From contig NZ_VSLG01000022.1 of NCBI RefSeq assembly GCF_008919445.1, forward strand, positions 1-39,116: a stretch of DNA of 39,116 nt, read 5' to 3'. A program made the translations under genes and the position numbers. The DNA comes from Serinicoccus kebangsaanensis. GTDB taxonomy: Bacteria; Actinomycetota; Actinomycetes; Actinomycetales; Dermatophilaceae. Positions 16,725-25,028 of this stretch are shown piece after piece; the stretch's first letter is position 1, and each line of letters begins with the position of its first letter. The notes below the pieces were generated by a model, which worked only from the letters and a program-made list of their open reading frames with translations, made no database searches and was not told the origin of the DNA.

Positions 16725-17626
16725 GCTCACCCGCCCTGGGGTCGGCGCGGCGGCCGTGGCTGCTGCTCGCGCCGACCCTGGCCGTCATCGGCATCCTGCT
16801 GCTGTGGCCCATGGTCCGCGTCGTGCTGCTGTCCTTCCAGGACTTCGGCCTGCGCGAGCTGGTCCGCGGCGGGGCCGAGTTCGTCGCGATCGACAACTAC
16901 CGCGACGTGCTCACCGACGACCGGCTGTGGCGGGTCGCCCTGCCCAACACGGCGATCTTCGCGCTGGTCTGCGTGGTGCTGACGGTGGCGGTCGGCACGC
17001 TGGTCGCGCTGCTGCTGCACCGGCTCTCCCCCGGGTGGCGGACGCTGGTGACGATGTCGGTGATGGCCGCCTGGGCGGTGCCGGCCGTGACCGGGACGTA
17101 TGTCTGGGTCTACCTCTTCGACGCACGCGCCGGCTTCCTCACCGGGGTGCTGGGCCAGCTCGGCCTGGTCGACGTCGCGACCCAGAACCTCTTCACCGAG
17201 CGGGGCTGGTTCTACGCGATCGCCACGCTCAACGTCGTGCACCACGGCTTCCCGTTCGTCGCCGTCACCGTGCTGGCCGGGCTGATGACGATCCCGACCG
17301 AGCTGCCGGAGGCGGCGATGATCGACGGCGCCAACGCCTGGCAGCGGTTCCGGCACATCACCGTGCCGATGCTGCGGCCGGTCTTCGCGATCGTGACGAT
17401 CCTGTCCACGATCTGGGACTTCAAGGTGTTCACCCAGATCTACCTCATGCCCGGCGGTGACGGGTCCAACCGGGAGGTGCTCAACCTGGGCACCTGGAGC
17501 TACATCACCGCCATGTCGCAGAACAAGTTCGGCCTCGGCGCGGCCATCGCCGTGCTGCTCACCCTGCTGCTGCTCGCCATCACCGCGGTCTACCTGCGGA
17601 CGCTGTTCAAGGAGGAGGAGCTGTGA
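16721..17626 (+). CDS. ABC sugar permease, MalF/UgpA-like
   Basis: The product (301 residues) has six membrane helices starting at WLLLAPTLAVIGILLLWPMV and the EAA loop ELPEAAMIDGANAWQRFRHITVPML (in part), which contacts the ATPase. The GTG start overlaps the lipoprotein stop (GTGA), and its own stop overlaps the next permease. It forms the channel with its neighbour. No ATP-binding subunit gene exists in the locus, so a shared MsiK-type ATPase elsewhere is expected. Confidence 0.92.
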   Translation: MSSPALGSARRPWLLLAPTLAVIGILLLWPMVRVVLLSFQDFGLRELVRGGAEFVAIDNYRDVLTDDRLWRVALPNTAIFALVCVVLTVAVGTLVALLLHRLSPGWRTLVTMSVMAAWAVPAVTGTYVWVYLFDARAGFLTGVLGQLGLVDVATQNLFTERGWFYAIATLNVVHHGFPFVAVTVLAGLMTIPTELPEAAMIDGANAWQRFRHITVPMLRPVFAIVTILSTIWDFKVFTQIYLMPGGDGSNREVLNLGTWSYITAMSQNKFGLGAAIAVLLTLLLLAITAVYLRTLFKEEEL

Positions 17627-18444
17627 GGCGGCTGCTCGGGCGCAGCGGGCTGGTGCTGGCCAGCCTCACGGTCGTCGTCTTCAGCATCTTCCCGGTCTTC
17701 GTCATGCTCGGCACCGCGCTCGACCCGGCCGCCAACGCCGGCGGGCGCGGCGTCATACCCTCCGGGATCTCCTTCGAGCACTTCGCCCGGATCTTCTCCC
17801 AGACCCGGTTCCCGGACTACCTGCTCAACTCGCTCATCGTCGCGGTCGTGACCGTCGTCGCCAGCGGCCTGCTCGCGCTCTTCGCCGCCGTCGCGGTGGC
17901 GCGCTTCCGCTTCTCCGGGCGGACCAAGATCCTCATGATGATCCTCATCGTGCAGATGGTGCCGATGGAGGCGTTGGTGATCCCGCTGTTCCTCCAGGCG
18001 CGGAACCTGGGCCTGCTCAACAGCCTGCTCGGGCTCTCGGTGGTCTACATCGCGTTCAGCCTGTCCTTCGCGATCTGGACCCTGCGCGGGTTCGTCGCGG
18101 CCGTCCCGGTCGAGCTGGAGGAGGCGGCCTACCTCGACGGGGCGAGCTGGTGGCAGATGTTCTGGAAGGTGCTCTTCCCCCTGGTCGCGCCCGGCCTGGT
18201 CGCGGTGAGCGTCTTCAGCTTCATCCTGGCGTGGAACGAGTTCATCTTCGCCCTGACCTTCATGGCCGACGACGACATGTATACCGCTGCCGTCGGTCTG
18301 CGCACGTTCTTCACCCGCAGCGGCACCGACTGGGGTGCGGTGATGGCCGCCAGCTCCATCATCACGGTGCCGGTGATGATCTTCTTCGTCGCCGTCCAGT
18401 CGCGGCTGTCCAGCGGACTCATGGCAGGAGCCACCAAGGGATGA
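17623..18444 (+). CDS. ABC sugar permease, MalG/UgpE-like
   Basis: The product (273 residues) has six helices and the EAA loop ELEEAAYLDGASWWQMFWKV (about 165-185). The N-terminal helix and 'WNEFIFALTF' near the C-terminus are typical of the MalG partner. The GTG start overlaps the upstream permease stop by four bases; the stop overlaps the glucosidase start by four. Imported di- or oligosaccharide would meet the downstream intracellular GH3 enzyme. Confidence 0.92.
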   Translation: MRRLLGRSGLVLASLTVVVFSIFPVFVMLGTALDPAANAGGRGVIPSGISFEHFARIFSQTRFPDYLLNSLIVAVVTVVASGLLALFAAVAVARFRFSGRTKILMMILIVQMVPMEALVIPLFLQARNLGLLNSLLGLSVVYIAFSLSFAIWTLRGFVAAVPVELEEAAYLDGASWWQMFWKVLFPLVAPGLVAVSVFSFILAWNEFIFALTFMADDDMYTAAVGLRTFFTRSGTDWGAVMAASSIITVPVMIFFVAVQSRLSSGLMAGATKG

Positions 18445-19949
18445 GCGCTCACGACGGACCCGCCGCGGACGACCAGCGGCGCGACGCACTGGGCGTGCTC
18501 GCCCCCGGCTTCGTCGGGACCGAGCTGCCGGACTGGCTGGCCGGGCTGCTGTCCGACGGGCTGGCCGGCGGCTGGCTCTTCGGCCACAACGTCGTCGACG
18601 GTGACCAGCTGCGCGCGCTGAGCGGGGCGATCCACGACCGGCGCGGACAGGCCCTGGTCTGCGCCGACGAGGAGGGCGGCACGGTGACCCGGCTGCACCA
18701 CCGGGACGGCTCCCCGTGGCCCGGCGCGTGGGCGCTCGGCGTGGTGGACGACGTGCAGACCACCCGGGCCGTCTACCGCGGCATGGGCGCCGAGCTCGCG
18801 GCCGCCGGGGTCGACCTCACCGCCGCCCCGGTCGCCGACGTCAACAGCGAGCCGACCAACCCGGTGATCGGCGTGCGCTCCTTCGGCGCCGATGCCGACC
18901 TCGTGGCCAGGCACGTCACCGCCGCGGTGCACGGGCTGCGCGACGCCGGCGTCGCCTCCTGCGCCAAGCACTTCCCCGGCCACGGGTCGACGACCCTCGA
19001 CTCGCACCTCGACCTGCCGATCCTCGACGTCGACGACGACCTGCTCGCGAGCAGGGACCTGGTGCCCTTCGCCGCCGCCGTTCGGGCGCGGGTCGACACC
19101 GTCATGACCGGTCACCTGGTCGTGCCCGGCCACGGGGAGCTCCCCGCCACGCTCAACCCCTCGCTGCTGCGGATGCTGCGCGACCAGGTCGGCTTCGACG
19201 GCGTGATCTGCACCGACGCGCTGGACATGGCGGCGGTCGCCGACCGCTTCGGCCGCGAGCGCAGCGCGGTGCTCGCGCTCGCGGCGGGCGCGGACCTGCT
19301 GTGCATCGGCAACCCTGTCTTCCCCGGCGACGACGACGCGCACGCCGACACGCTGCGGCTGGTGGAGGCGATCGTGGCTGCTGTGCGGGCCGACGAGCTG
19401 CCCGCCGACCGGCTGCGGGAGGCGGCCGCGAGGGTCCGCGGGCTGGGAGCGGCGCAGGCGGCCAGGCGGCAGGACCGTGCCGGGGCCGGCGCCGACCCCG
19501 TCGCACCGGACCCGGGCGACCTCGACCTGGCCCGGGGAGCCGCCACGCGGGCGCTGCGGGTCAGCGGCCGGTGCGGGCACGTGGCCGGGGCCGAGGTCGT
19601 GGGGCTGAGCACCCGCGGCAACATCGCCAGCGGCGCCCGTCAGGAGGTCCTCACCCGGGTCCTGGCGGCCGGGTGCGGGGGCACGGTGCGCGACCTGGAC
19701 GAGCTTCTCGGCACGCACCCGCACACCCGGGCCGCGACACGTGGTGGACTGGTCCTCGTGAGCGACGACCACTCCGACCTCGCCGACCCACGACTGGGCG
19801 GCCTCCTCGCCCGGGCCGACGCCCTGGTGCACACCGGGATCCGCGACGTCCCGCCGGACTTCGGGGTGCCCTGCGTCATCCGGACCTTCGGCGGCGGCCT
19901 GGCCGGCGCCCGGGCCGCGTCCGAGGCGCTCGCCGGGGCCGGCCGGTGA
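18441..19949 (+). CDS. nagZ: GH3 beta-N-acetylglucosaminidase (NagZ-type)
   Basis: The protein (502 residues) is cytoplasmic, with no signal peptide. The TIM barrel (1-345) holds CADEEGGTVTRL, the NagZ signature KHFPGHGSTTLDSHLDLP at 176-193 (general acid His in the loop), and VICTDALDM with the nucleophile Asp259. Residues ~365-502 form a second domain found in longer actinobacterial GH3 glucosaminidases. It releases terminal GlcNAc from imported muropeptides, GlcNAc-MurNAc or chitooligosaccharides. It overlaps the permease and nagA genes by four bases on each side. Gram-positive NagZ is often secreted; lack of a signal and position after the permeases argue for an intracellular role. Confidence 0.93.
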   Translation: MSAHDGPAADDQRRDALGVLAPGFVGTELPDWLAGLLSDGLAGGWLFGHNVVDGDQLRALSGAIHDRRGQALVCADEEGGTVTRLHHRDGSPWPGAWALGVVDDVQTTRAVYRGMGAELAAAGVDLTAAPVADVNSEPTNPVIGVRSFGADADLVARHVTAAVHGLRDAGVASCAKHFPGHGSTTLDSHLDLPILDVDDDLLASRDLVPFAAAVRARVDTVMTGHLVVPGHGELPATLNPSLLRMLRDQVGFDGVICTDALDMAAVADRFGRERSAVLALAAGADLLCIGNPVFPGDDDAHADTLRLVEAIVAAVRADELPADRLREAAARVRGLGAAQAARRQDRAGAGADPVAPDPGDLDLARGAATRALRVSGRCGHVAGAEVVGLSTRGNIASGARQEVLTRVLAAGCGGTVRDLDELLGTHPHTRAATRGGLVLVSDDHSDLADPRLGGLLARADALVHTGIRDVPPDFGVPCVIRTFGGGLAGARAASEALAGAGR

Positions 19950-21064
19950 GGCTGGTCTCCGCCGAGCAGGTGCTCTGGCCCGACGGCAGCCTCTCCGGCG
20001 GCTGGGTGGGGATGGACGAGGGTCGGATCACCCAGGTCGGGCGCGGTGCACCACGGGAGCCCGCCGACGCGCATACCTCCTTCCTCTCCCCCGGCTTCGT
20101 GGACATCCACTGCCACGGCGGCGGGGGGCACAGCTTCGCCACGCTGGACCCGGAGGAGGTGCAGGCTGCCGCCGCGACGCACCACCGGCAGGGCACCAGC
20201 ACCGTCGTCGCCTCCCTCGTCTCCGCCGACGCGGAGCCGCTGCTGGCCCAGGTGCGCGCGCTGGCGCCGCTGGTCCGGGGCCGGATGATCGCCGGGATCC
20301 ACCTGGAGGGCCCGTGGCTCAACCCGCTCCACCGGGGCGCCCACGACCCGAGCACCCTGCGCGACCCGGACCCCCGGGAGATCGACGCGCTCCTCGAGGC
20401 CGGCGCGGGCAGCATCTGCATGGTGACGCTCGCGCCGGAGCTGCCCGGGGGGATGGAGGCGATCCGCCAGCTGGTGGCCGCGGGTGTCGTCGTCGCCGTG
20501 GGTCACACCGACGCCGACGCCGACCAGCTGCGGGCCGCGGTCGACGCCGGCGCGGAGGTGGTCACCCACCTGTGCAACGCGATGCGGCCGATCCACCATC
20601 GCGACCCGGGCCCGGTCGTCGCGGCCCTCGCCGACTCCCGACTGACCCTGGAGCTCATCGTCGACGGGGTGCACCTGCACGACGACGTCGTCGACCTGCT
20701 GCACCGCAGCTCGCGGGCCCGGATGGTGCTGGTCAGCGACGCGATGGCCGCCGCCGGTGCGGAGGACGGGCGGTATGCCCTCGGCTCGATGGAGGTCGAG
20801 GTCGTCGACCGGGTGGCGCGCACCGTGGACACCGGCGGCATCGCCGGCAGCACCCTCACCCTCGACCGGGCCGTGCGCCGCGCGGTGGGGGCCGGCGTCG
20901 GGATCGGCGAGGCGCTCGCGGCGGCGACCAGCTATCCGGCCCGCACCCTCGGGCTGGACGCCGGGCAGCTCACCGTGGGCGGTCGAGCCGACCTGGTCGG
21001 GCTGGACGACGACCTGGGCGTCGACGTGGCCATCAGGGGCGGGGAGGTCCTGCAGCAGTCGTGA
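19946..21064 (+). CDS. nagA: N-acetylglucosamine-6-phosphate deacetylase
   Basis: The protein (372 residues) removes acetate from GlcNAc-6-P to yield GlcN-6-P, the NagB substrate. It is an amidohydrolase-fold enzyme: DIHCHGGGG (metal His pair), HLEGPWLNPLHRGAH (metal Glu and substrate loop), GHTDADADQL and THLCNAMRPIHHR (metal His), and VSDAMAAAG with the catalytic Asp. The GTG start overlaps the GH3 stop (GTGA), ending the rightward arm. Its last 32 bases overlap the 3' end of the opposing sigma-factor gene. MurQ-derived and transporter-derived GlcNAc-6-P converge here. Confidence 0.95.
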   Translation: MRLVSAEQVLWPDGSLSGGWVGMDEGRITQVGRGAPREPADAHTSFLSPGFVDIHCHGGGGHSFATLDPEEVQAAAATHHRQGTSTVVASLVSADAEPLLAQVRALAPLVRGRMIAGIHLEGPWLNPLHRGAHDPSTLRDPDPREIDALLEAGAGSICMVTLAPELPGGMEAIRQLVAAGVVVAVGHTDADADQLRAAVDAGAEVVTHLCNAMRPIHHRDPGPVVAALADSRLTLELIVDGVHLHDDVVDLLHRSSRARMVLVSDAMAAAGAEDGRYALGSMEVEVVDRVARTVDTGGIAGSTLTLDRAVRRAVGAGVGIGEALAAATSYPARTLGLDAGQLTVGGRADLVGLDDDLGVDVAIRGGEVLQQS

Positions 21065-22307
21065 CGTCCGGCTCCGCGGCCAGCGCCGCGGCCCTCGCCT
21101 GCAGGTGCTGCCGCTCGGCGTCGTTGCGGCACAGCTCCAGCGCCGCCCGGAAGTGCGCGGCCGCGGCAGCCCGCTCCCCCGCGCGCGCCAGCAGCTCCGC
21201 GCTCACCGCGGCCACCCGGTGGCTGCCGGGCAGGTCGACCTCCTCCAGGGCTGCGAGTCCCGCCCGAGGCCCGCTGGCCTCGGCGACGGCCACCGCCCTG
21301 GCCAGCCGTGCCGCCGGGGTGGGGTCGATGGAGACCAGTTGGTCGTAGTGGGCGACGATCCGGTCCCAGCGGGTCTCGGACACCTGCCGTGCGGTCGCGT
21401 GCTCGGCCGCGACGAACGCCTGCAGCAGGTAGGTCGCCGCCTGCTCGGGCAGGGACCTGCCCACCACCGACGGGGACTCCAGCAGGGCCACCGCCTCCTG
21501 GATCTCCTCCCGGTGCCACCGGGTGCGGTCCTGGTCCCCGAGCAGCACCAGCCGCCCCTTCGGGTCGACCCGCGCGTCCCGCCGCGAGTGCTGCAGCAGC
21601 ACGAGCGCCAGGAGCGCGGTGAGCGTCGGGTCCTCCGGACGCAGCCCGCGCACGGTCCGGGTGAGCCTCACCGCCTCGCCGGCCAGCGAGGCCCGCACCG
21701 GGTCCGGCCCGCTGGCCGGGGCATACCCGGCGGTGAAGGCGAGGTAGGCCGTCTGCGCGACCGTCGCGAGCCGGGCCGGCAGCGCGTCCAGGTCGGGGAT
21801 GGCGAAAGGGATGCCGGCCGCGACGATCTTCCTCTTGGCGCGGGTCAGCCTGGCGGCCATCGTGGTCTCGCTCACGAGGAAGAGCCGCGCGATGTCGTAG
21901 GTGCTGATGCCCAGGACGAGGCGCAGCGCGAGCGCGCTCGCGGCCTCCGGGGACAGCGCCGGGTGGGTGCACATCAGCACCAGGCGCAGCAGGTCGTCCT
22001 CGACCACGTCCCCGGTGTCCGCCATGGTGCGCTGCGGCTGCCGGTCCAGGTCCGTGGCGATGAGGGCGTGCCTGCGCCGCGCCATCGCCTCCGAGCGGAG
22101 CCGGTCGACGACCCGGCGGCGTGCCACCGTCTGCAGCCAGGCCGCAGGGTTGTCGGGCACGCCCTCGACCGCCCAGCGACGGGCGGCCGCCTCGACGGCG
22201 TCCCCGAGGGCGTCCTCGACCAGGTCGAGCCGGCGGAAGTGCGCGAGGAGGAGGGCGACCAGGCGCCCCCACTCCTCGCGCACCACGCGGTCCAGCTCGG
22301 CGGTCAC
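21033..22307 (-). CDS. ECF42-type sigma factor with C-terminal TPR domain
   Basis: The protein (424 residues) has sigma2 (~10-75: RRLDLVEDALGDAVEAAARRW, NPAAWLQTVARRRVVDRLR) and sigma4 (~120-165: LGISTYDIARLFLVSETTMAARLTRAKRKI, in part). A long DUF6596/TPR-like extension follows (~185-415), with LTRTVRGLRPEDPTL, LVLLGDQDRTRW and RAVAVAEASGPRAGL typical of ECF42. ECF42 has no anti-sigma factor; the C-terminal domain is thought to control activity, and its targets are linked DGPF proteins. Two such genes lie immediately upstream (gap five bases), transcribed from a TGTCGA/CGAC promoter. Confidence 0.93.
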   Translation of the reverse strand: MTAELDRVVREEWGRLVALLLAHFRRLDLVEDALGDAVEAAARRWAVEGVPDNPAAWLQTVARRRVVDRLRSEAMARRRHALIATDLDRQPQRTMADTGDVVEDDLLRLVLMCTHPALSPEAASALALRLVLGISTYDIARLFLVSETTMAARLTRAKRKIVAAGIPFAIPDLDALPARLATVAQTAYLAFTAGYAPASGPDPVRASLAGEAVRLTRTVRGLRPEDPTLTALLALVLLQHSRRDARVDPKGRLVLLGDQDRTRWHREEIQEAVALLESPSVVGRSLPEQAATYLLQAFVAAEHATARQVSETRWDRIVAHYDQLVSIDPTPAARLARAVAVAEASGPRAGLAALEEVDLPGSHRVAAVSAELLARAGERAAAAAHFRAALELCRNDAERQHLQARAAALAAEPDVTTAAGPPRP

Positions 22308-22312
22308 ACCGC

Positions 22313-22666
22313 TCAGTATGGATCCACCACCGGGCTGACCTGCATGTCGTAGGCCGGCAGGACGGTCAGCAGCTCCAGCACCACGTCCAGGTCGGGCGCC
22401 TCGAGCAGGTAGAAGCCGCCGAGCTGCTCGACCGCCTCGGCATACGGGCCGTCGGTCACGTGACGCTCACCGGCGCGGGTCCGGATCGAGGTCGACGTGT
22501 CGCCGGCGCCCAGAGCCTCCCCCGCCAGGATCTCGACGCCCTCCCGGGCCTGGCAGGCCCGGTCGAACTCCCCGAACTGCTCGATCATCGCGCCCTGCTC
22601 GTCCTCCGACATCCCGGACCATGCCGGCAGCTCGCCGTCGGCCATGAGGAGCACGACGTACTTCAT
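22313..22666 (-). CDS. YCII/DGPF-domain protein 1
   Basis: The product (117 residues) is a small ferredoxin-like fold protein (MKYVVLLMADGE start) with the DGPF-type motif VTDGPYAEAVEQLGGFYLLEA around residues 70-90 (in part). These proteins accompany ECF42 sigma factors and are their usual targets; the biochemical role is unknown. The ATG overlaps the upstream DGPF gene stop by four bases, and the sigma factor starts five bases after this stop. Confidence 0.9.
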   Translation of the reverse strand: MKYVVLLMADGELPAWSGMSEDEQGAMIEQFGEFDRACQAREGVEILAGEALGAGDTSTSIRTRAGERHVTDGPYAEAVEQLGGFYLLEAPDLDVVLELLTVLPAYDMQVSPVVDPY

Positions 22667-23043
22667 GACGCCTCCTCGTCCGAGCTCGGGCGGTCCTCGG
22701 GGTTGACGTTGGGACGGACCTCGATGCCGTCACCAGTCCGGGCGATGATCTGGAAGCACTCGACCATGCCGTCCAGGTCGTCGGTCTCGATCTGGTAGTA
22801 GCCGCCCACCTGCTCGACGGTCTCGGCGTAGGGACCGTCGGTGACGGGACCGCCCCCGGCCGGGATGGACCGGGCCTGCGTGGTCTGGGTCAGCTCCGCG
22901 CCGCCCACGATGGTGTGCCCGCCGGCCGCCAGCGCCTCACCGAGCTTGTCGTACTGCGCATACCCGTCGGTGCGCTCGGCCAGGCTCATCGAGGTCCACC
23001 ACCGATCGGCAGCCCCGATGATCAGAACTGTGTACTGAGCCAT
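22663..23043 (-). CDS. YCII/DGPF-domain protein 2
   Basis: The product (126 residues) is a paralogue of its neighbour: VTDGPYAETVEQVGGYYQIET near 68-88 (in part), plus a polar Asp/Glu/Ser C-terminal tail. It is the first gene of the DGPF-DGPF-sigma operon. GAGGAG lies eight bases before the ATG. The ECF42-type promoter is upstream, giving a leader of about 40 bases. Confidence 0.9.
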   Translation of the reverse strand: MAQYTVLIIGAADRWWTSMSLAERTDGYAQYDKLGEALAAGGHTIVGGAELTQTTQARSIPAGGGPVTDGPYAETVEQVGGYYQIETDDLDGMVECFQIIARTGDGIEVRPNVNPEDRPSSDEEAS

Positions 23044-23092
23044 GCGTCGTCTCCTCGTGTCGTCGGGCCGCCGTGCGCGACCTCACCAGCAT

Positions 23093-23119
23093 GTCGGACG
23101 AGCGCAGCGGATATCGACA
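23093..23119 (-). promoter_or_regulatory. ECF42-type promoter, TGTCGA-N17-CGAC
   Basis: On the minus strand TGTCGA (23119-23114) is followed after 17 bases by CGAC (23096-23093), about 50 bases upstream of the first DGPF gene. Published ECF42 targets in Streptomyces venezuelae have TGTCGA at -35 and CGA/TC at -10 (from memory). Autoregulation is therefore expected. Confidence 0.7.
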
Positions 23120-23158
23120 CCGTCCGCGAGAATTTTTCCGGACCCCTGGGGCATGCTC

Positions 23159-23164
23159 TACATT
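23159..23164 (+). promoter_or_regulatory. Leaderless -10 box TACATT for ctlX
   Basis: TACATT lies exactly seven bases before the GTG start of ctlX, and no Shine-Dalgarno is present. An AT-rich AATTTTT at 23131-23137 sits in the -35 area. Confidence 0.55.
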
Positions 23165-23171
23165 GCCTGGC

Positions 23172-24233
23172 GTGAGTGCCCAGGCCCCGTCCGCTGTCAT
23201 CCTCATCCGCGCCGAGAAGTTCGTGCCGAACCCCGCCACGGCCGCCGACAACGCCTTCCAGCAGGACGTGCCCGAGGGGCAGTCCGCGGAGGCCACCTCG
23301 GCCCGCGCCCTGGCGGAGATGGATGCGGTGGCGCAGGCGCTGCGCGACGCCGGGGTGCGGGTGCACGTCTTCGGCGACTCCGACCACACGCGACCGGACA
23401 GCGTCTTCCCCAACAACTGGCTCTCGACGCACCCCGGGGGCTACGTCGCCGTCTACCCGATGTATGCCTCGAACCGGCGGCACGAGCGGCGCGGCGACAT
23501 CCTGGAGATGCTCAAGGCGGACTACCGGCTGCAGACGATCGTCGACTACTCCGGCCTGGAGCCGGACGGCATCTTCCTCGAGGGCACGGGGGCGATGGTG
23601 CTCGACCACGTCTCCCGGGTCGCCTACACCGCGGTCAGCCACCGCGCGGACACCCACGTGCTGGAGCGCTTCTGCAGCGACTTCAACTACGAGCCGATGC
23701 CGTTCGACGCCGTCGACTCGGGCGGGGTGCCGGTCTACCACACCAACGTCATCGCCTGCATCGGCACCGACGTCGCGCTCGTCGCGCTGGACCTCATCGC
23801 CGACGAGCAGCGGCGCCAGGAGGTGCGCGAGCGGCTCGAGGTGACCGGGCGGGAGATCGTCGAGCTCAGCGAGGACCAGGTGCGGGAGTTCGCCGGCAAC
23901 GCCGTCGAGCTGTGCGGCCGGACGCCGGAGGGGCGCAAGCGCTACATCATGGCGATGTCGGGCCGGGCCCGCCGCAGCCTCACCGGTGAGCAGCTGACCG
24001 TCATCGAGCGCTCGTGCGAGATCGTCTCGGTCGACATCCCGACGATCGAGCTGGCCGGCGGCTCGGTGCGGTGCATGATCGCCGGCGTGCACCTGGACCC
24101 CCGGCCGGTCGGCGCCCCCAGCCCGACCGCGACGGCGGAGGCCATCGACGAGCACCCGGTCAGCGCCGACGGGCAGGTCGAGGACTCCGGCCGGCGTCGC
24201 CGGTCGCTCGACCGCACCCCGGTCGCGCGCTAG
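23172..24233 (+). CDS. ctlX: Citrulline-utilisation hydrolase CtlX-type amidinotransferase-fold protein
   Basis: The product (353 residues) belongs to the pentein (arginine deiminase) superfamily, CtlX group. Motifs: FVPNPATAADNAFQ, DSVFPNNWLSTH (substrate Asp/Asn), FLEGTGAMVLDH (catalytic Glu), VPVYHTNVIACIG (catalytic His region) and the terminal Cys in ELAGGSVRCMIAGVHL. The family hydrolyses citrulline to ornithine in Francisella. The last ~40 residues are polar and low-complexity, an extension beyond the usual ~310. The GTG start is supported by family alignment at VILIRAEKF and the leaderless TACATT box. No urea or ornithine gene is adjacent. Confidence 0.85.
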   Translation: MSAQAPSAVILIRAEKFVPNPATAADNAFQQDVPEGQSAEATSARALAEMDAVAQALRDAGVRVHVFGDSDHTRPDSVFPNNWLSTHPGGYVAVYPMYASNRRHERRGDILEMLKADYRLQTIVDYSGLEPDGIFLEGTGAMVLDHVSRVAYTAVSHRADTHVLERFCSDFNYEPMPFDAVDSGGVPVYHTNVIACIGTDVALVALDLIADEQRRQEVRERLEVTGREIVELSEDQVREFAGNAVELCGRTPEGRKRYIMAMSGRARRSLTGEQLTVIERSCEIVSVDIPTIELAGGSVRCMIAGVHLDPRPVGAPSPTATAEAIDEHPVSADGQVEDSGRRRRSLDRTPVAR

Positions 24234-24245
24234 GCCGCGACCGGG
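24218..24245. terminator. Strong 10-bp hairpin at convergent gene ends
   Basis: CCCGGTCGCG pairs perfectly with CGCGACCGGG around an 8-base loop that contains the ctlX TAG stop. A convergent gene ends 30 bases to the right. Confidence 0.65.
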
Positions 24246-24275
24246 CCGGCGGAACCCCTCGCTCGTGGGGGCGGC

Positions 24276-24980
24276 TCAGGCCCGCGGGTCCTCGTCGTCC
24301 TCGTCGTCGGGCGGCGCCGGGAGGTCCCGGCGCAGCGGTCCCGCACCCTCGAGGTCCTCGAGCGTCATCCGGGCCAGGTCGAGCTGCTCGGTGTCCTCCC
24401 TCGCGACCCGCAGCTCCTCCAGCGCCACCTCGATCCGGCGCTGCCTGGCCAGCCGGGCCTGGTCCAGGCTGCGCACCGCCGAGGTGCCCGCGGCGACGAA
24501 GCTGCGCGCCTCGTCCTCTTCGCTGATGGGCAGCCGCGCGGTCTCCACCCATCCCGGGTCGGTGACCCGGAGCCGCACCGCCCGCTGGTCGTCCGGTGCG
24601 ATGCGCAGGCCCTCCGTCGCCGGGACGGTGGTCCAGCGCTGCTCCCCGACGACGTCCAGGACGAAGCGGGTGTCGGGGGTGAGCCAACGCTGCTGCCCGG
24701 AGGCCCGCACCGACATCCGGCACAGCTCCAGGTCGCCGATGCTGCGGACGTGCCGGTCCAGCCCGGCCTGGGTCAGCCGTTGCTGTGCCGTCTCGACCGC
24801 CCGGGCGTGCGCGGCCTGGGCGTGCTGCAGCTGCTCGCGGGCCGCCGCCACCGCCTCGTCGTGCCGGGCGGTGGTCGTGGCCTGCCTGGCGGGCGCCGGC
24901 TCGGCGCGTCGCCGCCGCCCGAGGTGCCAGAGGAGCAGCAGCAGCACGATGACGAGCAGCACGACGAGGCGCCAGAGCAT
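24276..24980 (-). CDS. Membrane-anchored coiled-coil hypothetical protein
   Basis: The product (234 residues) has an N-terminal helix MLWRLVVLLVIVLLLLLWHL followed by RRRR, so the bulk is probably cytoplasmic. Residues ~38-75 form an Ala/Gln/Glu heptad-like coiled coil. A beta-rich middle follows (~80-160: RFVLDVVGEQRWTTVPATEGL), then a second coiled coil (~170-215) and a tail of Asp/Glu (PPDDEDDEDPRA). A GAGGAGG site precedes the ATG. It resembles actinobacterial hypothetical proteins of unknown role. It is convergent with ctlX and divergent from the DUF393 gene. Confidence 0.75.
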   Translation of the reverse strand: MLWRLVVLLVIVLLLLLWHLGRRRRAEPAPARQATTTARHDEAVAAAREQLQHAQAAHARAVETAQQRLTQAGLDRHVRSIGDLELCRMSVRASGQQRWLTPDTRFVLDVVGEQRWTTVPATEGLRIAPDDQRAVRLRVTDPGWVETARLPISEEDEARSFVAAGTSAVRSLDQARLARQRRIEVALEELRVAREDTEQLDLARMTLEDLEGAGPLRRDLPAPPDDEDDEDPRA

Positions 24981-25028
24981 GGGGCCTCCTCGGTCGCACG
25001 TGCGGGTGGACTGCGGGAGACTGTATCC

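Noticed and set aside
20932-22272. Long minus-strand frame over the sigma-factor gene in another phase
   Set aside because: The phase with sigma2, sigma4 and TPR motifs is clearly the coding one.
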